Source: Ramazzottius varieornatus (Eukaryota; Tardigrada; Eutardigrada; Parachela; Ramazzottiidae). From it: a stretch of 64,000 nt of DNA. Under the pieces are notes generated by a model. The model saw only the letters and a program-made list of their open reading frames with translations, ran no database searches and was not told the DNA's origin. Below, piece by piece: positions 11,643-23,200 of the stretch. Made by a program: the position numbers and the translations under genes. The stretch spans positions 6,290,772 to 6,354,771 of the forward strand of contig BDGG01000002.1 in NCBI GenBank assembly GCA_001949185.1, given 5' to 3'. The first letter of the stretch is position 1, and every line of letters starts with the position of its first letter.

Positions 11643-13480
11643 AGTTTTTAAGTCAAAGACCCTACTGTTTACTTAACGAATTCTAAGAGTGGCCTTGTCA
11701 TCGTTAACTGTACAATTATCTTTCAGAGTGACTGTTGATCGATTGGTAACCCCAGTTGGGACTGACAATTTTGCTACCACGACAGTAATTACCTCTTTGA
11801 GGTCTTGTTTGTACTGCACAAATCTAATAATATTACGCCCTGTAGCTTGGGAGTCTTCCCAGTCTTTCATCAAACATCCGTAACCCCCACCCACACCGAA
11901 TACGGTAACTACCGATCGAAGCATAAACGTCGTGCAGTCCACATGATCTTTAACATTTCCGCTGGCGAGGTTTTCCGTCGAATCCTTTCACTGTACTTGG
12001 GAGTGTTTTGACGCCATGCAGGGATTACCGACGACACACACATTTGAATAAGCGTGCCTTCTTCCTGGTTCATGAAATATAGTAGCGTTACGGTGCTTGG
12101 TGGGAACGCTCAGTTTCTTGTATGGAATCAAATCATCAATAATTTATGGATAGTCGTTGATGATTAGATTGAGTTACGCATCATTACACCGGGAGTAAAA
12201 TTTACTTACTCCAGAACATTGAAGCACTTTCCCAGACCATAAAATTTTATAGGCGGTATAGCGTCGCAGTGGTAGCAGTATTTTGATGTGTCAGTTAGAA
12301 AGCATTGCTCCGTCTTCTTTCCTGTCAAAGCAAATAAAGCCGGAGACCGGGCAGAATTGCATCCGAGCGCTGAGATCGTGTCGCATTTCAGCAGCGAATT
12401 ACATGGACGATATCGTTACTAGTGGGGTTGTGATGCACAGAGGGAAGATTTGTGATACGCGTCATGACAGCAGGGTGGGATGAATTACCAGTCCGCTTAG
12501 GCGCTCAAGTTGTCCATGTCCGGGAGCAGTCTGGCAGGATGTAGTTTGCCAGGCTGGGTTGGGTCGACGTCGAGTGAAATCGGAAAGCAGTGGGCAAAAA
12601 TTTGTATAGTGCACTTTGTTAAGTAACTTCTTAAAGAAGGCTCGGAAGGCCGATTGATGGCCTGATTGTGCGAGTAGGATTGATGGTTGCATCCTGCAAC
12701 CGCAGGGACGTAATTGCACTTGTATCAGTGATTCCTACGATTTGTTCCACAGCGGTTACTTAATGAGATTGATATCCATCTGTGAATGTTGTTCTTAAGA
12801 TCCGCCAGTTTGACACTAGGCTTTCAAGTACTTGTCGTCCCGGCGAGCAGCCGCGACTCGGATGTCTTGACTTCGGCCAGGATAATATTACCCACCGCGT
12901 ACTCGTACATCAAGCGACGACATTTCTATCGACCAGTTCCACGTTTGATAAATCTGGTCCGAGGTTTCTCCACTTCCCAGTTGACTTCTGCCGGATCCTT
13001 GCTCTGGTGTCTACAAATACAGGAAGCGCGACTTTGTTTCTTGATCTAAGGAACTAATGTCTAATGCGTGCCACGCCCATCTCAATCGAGCGAAATCGGC
13101 TTAAACTAACTCCTTCACGTGATTTGTATGAAGCGGTACGCTGTATTTATTTAGTGACAAATCACGGAGCGCGCCTTCTTCATGTTTTTCTTATCAGTGG
13201 GACACTGTCGACTGTGTGAAAAGATTTGCTGCTTTTAACGCCTCTGTAATTTTTGAACGATGAGTTAATTACCAGGCTGACCTTGTTTCCTTATGTCAAA
13301 TACGTTGGCGCCTTCCTGTCATTGGCTTCGTCGGTCACAAGGACTTACTCAAAGCCAATCACTGACTCAATCAATTGACAGCGTAACTTCCGGGTCCAGC
13401 ATTATCAACCGACGGCGGGAAGCTGTGAGTGGTAATGTAATGATGCTTCCGGCGGCGCACCACCACGGCAAAAGTTCAAT
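11643..13480. other. intergenic, no gene seen
   Basis: Between the coiled-coil gene and the quiver/Ly6 gene. Only short open frames without splice support or recognisable motifs. An AATAAA at about 12329 could serve as a distant polyadenylation signal for the upstream gene. Confidence 0.5.
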
Positions 13481-14379
13481 ATGAACCTGAGCTGTTTTCT
13501 ACCCCTGCTCACTGTAATCCTTCTGCGGATTACTTCTCAAGGTGAGAGTTGACTTTTTGTCTTTGCCAGTTCTTCCCGTGCTTGGGATACAAGGTCATCT
13601 GATATATGATTACACAGACCAGTCCCGAAGCATGGAGTCTAGTTATAGTGTAAAATCAAGTGTCTCGTTTGCACCTAGTGAGAGCCGTCGGGTGCTTTGT
13701 CTGCGACTCCTTGAACGGGACAAACATGGCATGTGCCGACCCGTTCGATGGAATTCTAGACTCGTCCAACCCAAGTAACAGTTCATATGTGGCCGATTGT
13801 ATGGACGGACGTAAGGATTCAACCGGCTTGTTTCCTGCAAGGTCCGTTATTTAGTCTGTATCACAAAAAACAGCCAGTTGGTTCTCGACTTGCTGTACTG
13901 GTACAAGTCATCCTTCCACATATGTCTCTGTACATTTAGATACTGCGTGAAGATGTTTGGAACAAGATGGTCGACGGAAACCAGTAGTTATGTCCATTTG
14001 TAAGTCATAGATCAACTAGCGGGAAACCCGGGAACGCAGTAACCCGTAATAATCATCGTTTGCAGGTTCATCAGGCGCTGCACTCTGGACTCACTCGGGG
14101 ATCAGAACGGATATTTCGTTTGGGGCGGGCACAGCTACAAAGGCAGTATTTTGACGTGTGATTATGAGTAAGCACGCTCACAGTTCTGCACTCTTGTTGG
14201 TCGGGATAACCGTACATCGGTCGTGCATTTTCGGCTCTCCAGGCATTCATCAATCATCCATTCATCCTTTCTTTTCCAGTGCCTGCAATGTAAGCCACGG
14301 ACTTCGTGCAAGCCTTGCCGTTATCTGGAGTGTCTTTTCAATATTTTGCGCGTTTGAATGCCATATAATGCTGACCTGA
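13481..14379 (+). CDS. Quiver/Ly6-uPAR three-finger protein, probably GPI-anchored, 161 residues
   Basis: Five exons (13481-13541, 13679-13841, 13940-13999, 14066-14167, 14280-14379) sum to 486 nt in frame. The product starts with a signal peptide (MNLSCFLPLLTVILLRITSQ). It then shows the quiver/sleepless pattern: CFVC, a CADPFD block (the CxDPF signature), ARYCVKMFG, FIRRC, LTCDYDACN (the C..DxCN closing motif of Ly6 proteins), and a hydrophobic tail (LAVIWSVFSIFCAF) expected for GPI-anchor transfer. Eight cysteines fit a three-finger fold. Known relatives in insects tether at the cell surface and modulate channels or receptors; the partner here cannot be inferred. The frame-perfect splice model makes the gene solid. 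Confidence 0.85.
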
Positions 14380-14615
14380 TCTCCCGAAAAATATTTTTGA
14401 ACTCGTTCGGAGCTTCAAGTTACGAAATTAACGGTGATTTTATTTGGATCCTTTAATATATTATTGGTTAGTACAACCCTATAAAACTAGAAGGTCAGAG
14501 TAAATGAAAGAACGGACAAGGTTGGATATCTCAGATGACTTGATCAAGAGAGCTACTACACAGGTTTTGATGAGAGTAAATAGCAGAGTCCAACGATAGT
14601 TACGAGGAAGCATGC

Positions 14616-16043
14616 TTACTTCATCGTCAAGGACGCCGAAGCATAGCTGACTGAGGAATCTGTGTTTTTACGGCAAGGACTAGACTGGGTGTATTGAACG
14701 AACTTCAAAGAGATTTTGCTGTTGGCTGCTGTTTTTCTGAACGTCTCAAGTGTCGAGAGGAATACAGATATGGGATTACGGCCACATATTGTATTCCCAT
14801 ACTGCTTAAGATAAGCCCGGAACTCTTTAGCATCGATCCTCTCGATGATATCCATACCCTGAAAAAGTTAAGAACATTATAAAAGATTCGGCAGCACGAC
14901 TCGGTCAACCAAAAAATCCTCAAACAAAACGGACGGATAAGGGAAGAGAACAATACAACGAGATCTTTACTCCGGACAGCTCTACTGTGAACAACGGGAT
15001 TAAGCAAGAATAATTACAACGCACCATCTTGTCGAGCTTCTGGATGCTTTCGTGAATTTCACCCCATTCGGGGTTGGCGTAAGTGTATGAAAACCGTTTC
15101 CCTGCAAGATGGAGCATGTTTTATCATGATTTCTCAGTATTTCTGAATTCAAAGTTCAAAATGAGCTTCTACCCCAATGACAGAAGTCCGATGAGATAAT
15201 AAACAGGTTGCTAGAATCGGCCAAATATTCGCTAAACATCACTCCATATTCTTCTTCTTTCTTTGAGGAGAGTTGTCCGACCAGAATAGGAACCAGTGAA
15301 TAGAGACCTTGTCGCGACTCCATCACCTTGGCGATGTATGGTAGATGCATTTCCAGGCTATGTTCCTCCTCATCCATCTTGATTGACATCTCTTGAAACT
15401 TCCCCGTGGCTTTCAGCTTTTCAGTCGTTTCTACATCAATAGGAATATTGTACAGAGGCGTCTCGTACTGCTTGACTGTAGTTAGTGCGCAGCCATCGAG
15501 GGAAACGTGGTGTGAAGGTCCAAGTAGGAATATTCTTTTCCTGCAATATAAACCACAATTTGTCAAGCCTACATACGACTACCAGCAAGAACATCGTCCT
15601 TGAGAACGTCCTTAAAACTGACACTGCTGTTGGATTGATCTGACCATAGGCGAACGCAGCACACGGTCCAGAGTACGCATATCCAGCGTGCCTAGAAGAT
15701 GCAAACATCTCGAAGACTATACACTCAAACACTTGACACTGCGCAAACAAAGTTAACGGCGCTTTGTTTTGTGTTGATCATTACGGTGCGATAATAGCTC
15801 GAGCAGGAGCATGCTTGATGTTGGACGCCAGTGCCGCTTGCAGCCATTCCTCCAGCTGACCATGGAGCATTCGACCTGTTCACAAAGATGACAACGTTAC
15901 TGCGACAGACTTCCCACAGCGTATTTAAGATCGATCGCTCGGTATTTGCCCATCTACCTCGTCAGACAATCGGGGAGCGCGTTCTTACCGTCTTTGGCGT
16001 ACCAGCTTCCAGCATGCGACGCTCTGCGTACGGTCGAGGACAT
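14616..16043 (-). CDS. MEMO1: MEMO1 (mediator of cell motility 1), 300 residues
   Basis: Six exons (16043-15989, 15875-15785, 15691-15623, 15540-15173, 15101-15025, 14858-14616) give 903 nt, close to the 297 residues of human MEMO1. Landmarks are RRASHAGSWYAKDG at the N terminus, ARAIIAPHAGYAYSGPCAAF, RIFLLGPSHHVSLDGCALT, EEEHSLEMHLPYIA, SSDFCHWG, GNTICGRNPI and the C-terminal DSSVSYASASLT. The His of APHAGY, the His of PSHH and the Cys of TICGR match the metal/active-site positions of the family (homologous to nonheme iron dioxygenases). MEMO1 acts in cytosolic signalling to the cytoskeleton and in copper/redox handling. It is convergent with the quiver gene (236 bp apart) and head-to-head with KMT2C/D. 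Confidence 0.95.
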
Positions 16044-16330
16044 GACGATGCTAGACGGGACCTCGGGTAGCCTCGTGCAAACGAGTCCGACGTCGCAGGG
16101 GGGTTAGAAGATCGTTTCTGTAGAACACTTCGTGCAGCCTGGTCCTTACCTGTAAAAACGAACCTGACAGGCAGAAGGATGGATACTCGGAGTCGGAAGC
16201 ATAAGAATCTTGGGACAAAAAGTAAGAAAAACGCTCAAAATACGTAAGTTACCGAACAACAAATTGGTTAGGCATCATGTGTCTCTCATGAGAGACGTTC
16301 ATTCCTAACTACCGTAACGGATTGTATCGT

Positions 16331-16436
16331 GTGGCTTGCCACTGCGGCAGACTGGAATTGGCAAGCTGGAAATTTGCCATGCTCCAGCACTGATGTGCTA
16401 CTGAAGAGCAAGTCTGTCGGAGCATGGCAAGCCAAA
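16331..16436. repeat. inverted repeat, about 105 bp
   Basis: The left arm TGGCTTGCCACTGCGGCAGACT is mirrored by AGTCTGTCGGAGCATGGCAAGCC on the right, and a third partial copy of the arm (GCAAGC..TTGCCATGCTCC) sits in the loop. It resembles a foldback or MITE-type element, but its sequence differs from the GGCGCACG family. It lies in the MEMO1/KMT2 shared upstream region. Confidence 0.5.
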
Positions 16437-16650
16437 ACGCGCACAATTGAAATGGTAGCCATAAATTCACCGGCGCCAGGTCTCGTATATAGGATACCTT
16501 GGCATCGAATTCCGGTAGAAGTGCTTCTTCAAATATTGAGCTAACAGGTGCAGTCAATCAACCGAAGTATGGTTTTGTATTTTTTTCATACCCAAGCTGC
16601 GGTGGAGGCTGATTGAATGATCTTACTTTTCGGTCAAATTAACAATCTTG

Positions 16651-16811
16651 TACGTCACAGAATGGTTACGTCATGACTAATATCTGCCCGCATTATGCTT
16701 CGACGCATGACGTCAAGGATACTTTACGGTGTCCTTCCCTCCAGCAACGCGCGCTTCAGCAGCACATCAGTGTGCTCCAGGGAATCACGTTACGTCACAT
16801 ACACTACGTCA
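16651..16811. promoter_or_regulatory. cluster of five CRE/ATF motifs in the MEMO1-KMT2 shared upstream region
   Basis: TACGTCA occurs at 16651, 16667, 16791 and 16805, and the full palindromic CRE TGACGTCA at 16708-16715. Another TGACGTCA is at 17670-17677 in KMT2 intron 1. The cluster lies about 600 bp upstream of the MEMO1 ATG and 410 bp upstream of the KMT2 ATG. CREB/ATF-type bZIP factors bind these sites in animals; regulation of either gene by them is inference. Confidence 0.5.
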
Positions 16812-17217
16812 TCGGGTACTTTTTTCGGAATCGGGCAAAACACCAAAACTTTTAATTGCTTATCACCCATTTTGTTTCTGTCTTCCAGCCTACTCGAGTG
16901 CTCCCTAAAGTTTCTAGGTCCGCTAATCTTTAGTTTGGTCTTGGGTAACCGAAGAACAAAGGACCTGGCTGGACAGGGACGGGATTCCTTTGTGCGATCA
17001 GCCTTGCAAATGCGATTCGAGGACGTAGTTGGGACAGAAGCCAGCAACCCGTCACAATGGATGCTCCTTTAGCTATGTGGTAGCTGGATGGGAACGCGGT
17101 CCTGAACAGCAGCTTTGGAATGCTCTGATCACTGCAGGTAAGAAGCCTGGGAGTATATTGTTCGACCGGTGAGATGCGTCCTGAGTTGATTGTTTAACTT
17201 CTTGAAGGAACAACAAG

Positions 17218-20200
17218 ATGGGTGACATCGTTCAAATGGACGTCCAGGCCGCGATGGCTGATGCCTCGGTCACCTCCAGTCCCAGCACATCATCAGTCTT
17301 TTCCAGCTCGATCGAAGATGTCCCCGTCACTGACCAAACTGTGGAGGTATCGGGTGCTGGAGGTGGCAAGCCATTGAATAAGCTGAAACGTACGCTCCCT
17401 GTTAATCAAAGGCCTGTTCGCAATGCCAAGAAACGTCAAAGAACGTTTTCATCCTCCGTCACTCCTCAAACTCCCACTCGGAAACGTGGCAAAGGGAAAT
17501 CATTACCTTTGTTAGCTTCGTTCACAAGGAGCGAGAGTGCAACCAGTTTGGCTAATGACGAAGAAGAACTGGTCAACACGTCGACGGTTGTCCTCTTCAG
17601 AAACACTGAAGAAAATCTTCAGGTACGAGGGAAAGGCGGTGGATTGGTCACCCCTCATTTCCGTTATGGTGACGTCACGACCAGTAGTGGATAAACGGGT
17701 GACCGACTCATCGACTGTTGCCAACTTGATTTAATACTGGCCTCTTGAAAACATTGATGTTTTCGCCATTTGAGTTTGTGGGACTGTGATAACTAAATGC
17801 CTTTGCAGGTTCAAGATATCTGTGTTAGCTGTGGCAGTATTGGCGTGGGAGAAGAGGGGAAGTTGATTGGTTGCGCGCAGTGCGGCCAGTGCTACCATCC
17901 CTATTGCGCCAACGTGAAGCTCAGTTCCATCATTCTAACCAAAGGCTGGCGTTGTCTTGACTGCACAGTATGTGAAGGTTGTGGGAAGCCTCACGATGAA
18001 AGCCGGTTAATCTTGTGTGATGAATGTGACATATCGTTCCATATTTACTGCCTTGAGCCACCGTTGGACCAGGTCCCGCAGGGAACGTGGAAGTGCAAGT
18101 GGTGCGTCACCTGCGTCCAGTGTGGGTCCACTTCCCCCGGACATGGAACCAGTACATGGCAGAATAACTATTCCACATGCACTCCTTGTGCTTCGCTGCA
18201 GCAGTGTCCCATCTGCAGTCAGGCCTATGCAGAAAGGGATCCCATCATTCAGTGTCTGCAGTGTGAGCGATGGCTCCATTCGGCCTGCGATTCTATCATG
18301 GACGAAGGTACGAGCATGTTTTCGACTTGATTATCTCCTCTGATAATTGTTCAGAGCTTTCTAGACTAGGCTCGGTGCCTGTAGTATTCTGTATCTAGTT
18401 GCGTAAACAGCTAGACTTTCACGGGAAAGCAGTGTAAAGCTTTCGTCTTCGATCCCGTTTCTGTGATGTGATTTGAGTTGCTTAATAATTTACCTCGAGT
18501 TTATTTACTTATTCGGGTTTTCTCCAGATGATTTGGAGTCAGCCGTATCCGCAGGGTACGTTTGTCCTTTCTGTCGTCCGGAAAACCATCCCCCACTTCA
18601 TCTTCAGCATGTCTGGGATGACGAAGATTCGGCAGAACGGTACATTACAGACGTACTGGAAGTGAAGCCGTTAGTGCCACATAAGTACGATGGCATGCTG
18701 CTATCCGATCAGGGAATCAAACACGTCAAAACACTGAGTCTAGAACATGCAAAACCAAGAGCATCTAACAAGAACAGAAAGACGAGCACCAGAATATCAG
18801 AAAGCATCTCGCTGTCGGCTGACCTGAGCAATGATGGAAGCATACCGTCGTCTCAGGAACTGTCGAATGGACTGGAGGACTCATCTGTTGATGAGAATAA
18901 GAAGAAACGTACGAGAAAACCACAGAAGTTTGGTGTGGGTGGGTTCCTTCTTCGTGGACCAAAGCCGAAAGCTGAACGAGACAAAGAAGCGATGGAGATC
19001 ACTTTGCAGCTCGATTCTTCCATGGAAAGTCGTCCTGCATCGGTAAGGCTACGATGTTTTTCTTTATTTGTACCGCCGGGCTGAAAATTGATATTTTTCA
19101 GGGGACGCTGAGTCCAGCAGACAGTGCTAGCGTCGACACTCATCTGGCTGGATCGACGACGATTGATTCTTCCAAAGATGCCAGTGCCAAAACAAAGAAG
19201 AAAAGATCGGTCAACAAGAAGAAAGTTAGCGTTAAAGAATCCTTTCCAGATTACCTTCAGGATGCTTTTTTCGGACGAACGTTGATGGAGGATGGACCAT
19301 CGAAAGACATGGAAGAAGCTTCGGCAGCCGGACGACCGTCATTGTCTGTTAACATCGATATACCTGAGACCCCAAAGGTGAGCTAATCGATACCTGACGG
19401 TCAGAATCACAGAAGCCGTTCCATTTCGTTGATTGTTTTTGCGTTAGGTGACTGCAACGAAGTCGGGAGGACGACCGCCGGTTTCGTCCACAGAGAGTCG
19501 TCCCCACGAAAGCTCCAGTGACGAACAAAGAACTTTAGACCACATCAAGCAAAGCTTAACCCAGTCCAGTCTGAGCGCCACGGCATCGTCGACAGCATCA
19601 GACTTGCCCATGGCGGTGGAGGACGACGACTTTCCTGACTTTGTGGACAGTGACGGCGGACTGGACTTCCTAGCGGGTGATCTGCAGGATGCTGGAGGCG
19701 TGGACGAGCTGTTGGCCATGTTGACAGCTGAACAAGAGGACGAAGTGCCAGCTCAAGAGGAAGAACCGGCTGCACGGCCACCACGCCTGAGCAAAGAAGA
19801 GGGGGACCCGATTAGTGACAACTTTGGGTCGCTGTGGGAATCCATCCAAGGGACGGACTTGCCGCAGATGTCGTGTGAAGACGCGGATAATGTTCTGAAC
19901 GATGTCTTTCTCAATGAAGAAGCATCGGTTACCATGATGAGAAGTGGTAACTTTCTAGGTAAGGCGGACGTAAGGAATGAAGTGACTGAAATTTCATATC
20001 AGGACAAAACGTAAATATGACTCAAATGTCGTCTCACAGCATAAACTGTTGCAAAATGTTGAATGAACAACAGGACCAGCCACGAGATGTTGAATGAAAC
20101 TTGATTGATTTTTTTATTAAAGAATAACAGGTGTGACCTGCAAAAGGGAGCCGCGTTCCGTGTTGAGTATAATATGTTCTCTCTGGATAGGTTCGGAGAT

Positions 20201-23200
20201 GTCCTCTCAGGCGTCTACGTCGTCACTTCAAAACCACGTGCAAAGACCCACCAATCTTCCCTCCGCAGTGAACCTCCCAGATCACATGGCGCTAGCACCA
20301 TGGGACAATTCTTCGATGAGTATCGAAGACAGTGGAGAAAGCGCCGAGCAGACGGCTGCTGCCAAGAACTTGAAGCGGCACGAGGAGGACGAAATGCTGG
20401 GCGAAATGGCCACTCTTTCAGCTGTCCTGTACGCTAACGTGACCCAACCTGATCTGAAGGTGAACTTCCCCGAGTGGCCCGAACGATACAAGCAAATTCA
20501 GAAGCTGTGGCGGAAAGCTAGTACGGAGGACAAGAAGCCTTACACGGCCAAAGCAAGAGAGAATGCTAAACTAAGCAAGAGTGTCAAGGCTCAGAAGATC
20601 AAAGAGGAGAAAGAAAAGACAGCTAATGCGGCAGCTGGGCTGATTGACGTGCGACCTGCAGCGAACTTCTCACCTCAACACCAAGTGGTATCTGCTCAAG
20701 TGAGTAATTGAAAATGTGCTAATCTGGGTTTGCTCCTTTATCGAATTTTCGTTGTTTTTCAGCCGCCGTTTGGGGCTTCGCCCATGAACAGGTTTCCGTC
20801 GCATGATACGACAATGGAGCCATACTACAGTTCTTCTCAGCCTGAAGAGGGTTTTGGGTTTGTAAACCCGCCCACGCCGTCAAGTCAGCCATCGACGCCT
20901 GGGTCTGCTGGTCATCCACAGCTGCAGCAATTCCATTCCAGCTCACCGGCACCGACGTTCTCGCCTCCGCTGGACCGACCTCGTTCGGTTCTGCCAGTTA
21001 GCCATCTGTCCCATGAACATCCTGGCATACAAAGTCCTCATTCAGCTCAGCAGGTTCGTCAAGAATTTTCAAGTCGAAAGTAGTGTACGTTTTTTGACGG
21101 ATTCACAGTGATTCACTGTTCATTACCTTACCTAAAATACTTACTGATGAGAAAACTTTCAATCAGCAAATCAATCTCGAACTCGACATGACTGTTTTCG
21201 CAAGTGGCGCATGTTTTATCTTACGGGCTGAAAGCGTGCGTCACCTGGAAAAAAAACCTATCTTCCTGAGTGTTTTCGGCTACATTCAATCTGTATTAGA
21301 ATATTTATCTCCATTGTATTTATATTGTATGTCTCCATGTTATTAACGTTGACTGTTTTTCTAGGTGCAATCTCCTCGAACGCTGTACCCTCCGACATCA
21401 CCATTCGATCCTTACGCAAATCCACCAGCGTCAGTTCCGGCCTCCATTAACCGACAAAAGAGTGAGTTGGACGAGGGTGAGGGGTACTCACAATCTGCTG
21501 GTATATCGTCACCTCAACGCTTTGGGCCGCCATATCCAAACCCGCAGTCTCCACAGACTGGTCAGTTCTTCCCCCGGCAGCAACTTCGAGATCTTCTGGC
21601 TCGTCAGCAGGGCCAGCGCCAACGACAAGCTGGACCCACGGGAACCTGGCAGTATCCTCCGCAGAACGCCACCAATGGCAACTTTCCGGCACCACATCAG
21701 GTCGAGCAGCACTTCGCAATGCGCCCAGCGGCTGCTTTCCCGCCACAACAACAGCAGCAACCGAGTCTGGAGTTTCGTCAGCCACAGCCGCCTCAGCTTC
21801 GAACGATGCAGCAGGTTCGTGAAGACCATTACTGTAAAAGCTGACCAAAGGAAAACAAAAAGTAGTAAACATTGCAATCTCTGAAATAACGAAAAAATTA
21901 TCATAGGAAAATGTGATAAGAGGCTGATCTTCATTGTAGGTTCCGCGCAGTTTCCCTGGGAAGCCCGGGCCAACACCTCGGTTTGCCATGACACCCCGAA
22001 TGCCTGCACAAATGATGGTACCCCGTCAAGGACCGCAGCCCGGGATGGCACAGAACTTCGTGGATAATTCCCAACACCAAAACAGGTTCCCGATGCAGGC
22101 TGGTCCGTGGCAGCAACAACCGCAACACACTTCATCACCGACAGGGACCTTCGTGCCGATCCAACAGCCATTCACTAGCGAAGCTGCTGGTTCTCAGCAA
22201 ACCCAGGTATGAAAAAATGGCCAATAAATGATCTTATGGTCGAGTTGTTATACGTGCGGTTTCAGGTTCAGCCGAGCTTTTCGGAAGGTCAATATAACCC
22301 GACCGTCCAGTACCGTCCACCCAACCCACAAGGACCACCTCAGAGCCCGGCTGGAGTTCCGCGACAAATGACTTGGCCGCAGCCTGGTGCTGTCTTGGCC
22401 CAAGGAACGCCAGGTGCTCATCCTGTCTTCACGCCACCTATCGGTCGAGCTCCTAGTAGTACTCCACAGCCTATGCCGTCCAACGAGTTCGTGCAGCAGA
22501 GCATGGCAGGCCCAAGTTCCGTTTCACATCACCCACCGGTGTCACAGGCTGAGGTACCGTCCGAGGCTGAACGACAGTCTCGAATGAAGCACAAAGACTG
22601 GCTGTTACAGTACCACCATGAACTGAATGCAGAACAGGCCAAGTTAGAGAACGATATAGCGAAAGTAAGGAAACAGAAGAAGTCAATGTCTGCGCGACAG
22701 AGGCAGGTGAAGAAGAATGGTGGCGAATTGTCGGCTGAAGAAGCGCAGGAGCTTGATAGACTAGCACAGCAGGTCACGAGTATACAGAAGGAGCTGGAGC
22801 GAGTGAGGAAAGCGAACAAGGAACATAATGTCCTGATACAAGACTGGCAGAATAAGACGGGCTTTCAGCTGATACCTAGCCCCCCGACGCAGTCAATTCC
22901 GACGGGGTTCCCTCCGGTCGGAGCGCTTCAGACGCTGGCCACGCCGCCAGTGCAACCTCAGATTCGTTCACCGATTGGTACTTTTCCAGCATCCGTCTCG
23001 CCCAGCTTCTTGCCAAATCTTCTGTCACCTACTCGTGAAGACCAGAGTTCAATGGTAAGAATCATCCTTTTCGTAAATTGGTTTTGTTTTCATTTGGCAG
23101 ATCGGTAGCAATATATGTCTGTCATGCTCCTACATACACGAAGCTGGACGATTCGTATGGTAGGTTAGTATTCAGTTGCGTGAGAGAGTTGTCCTCCACG

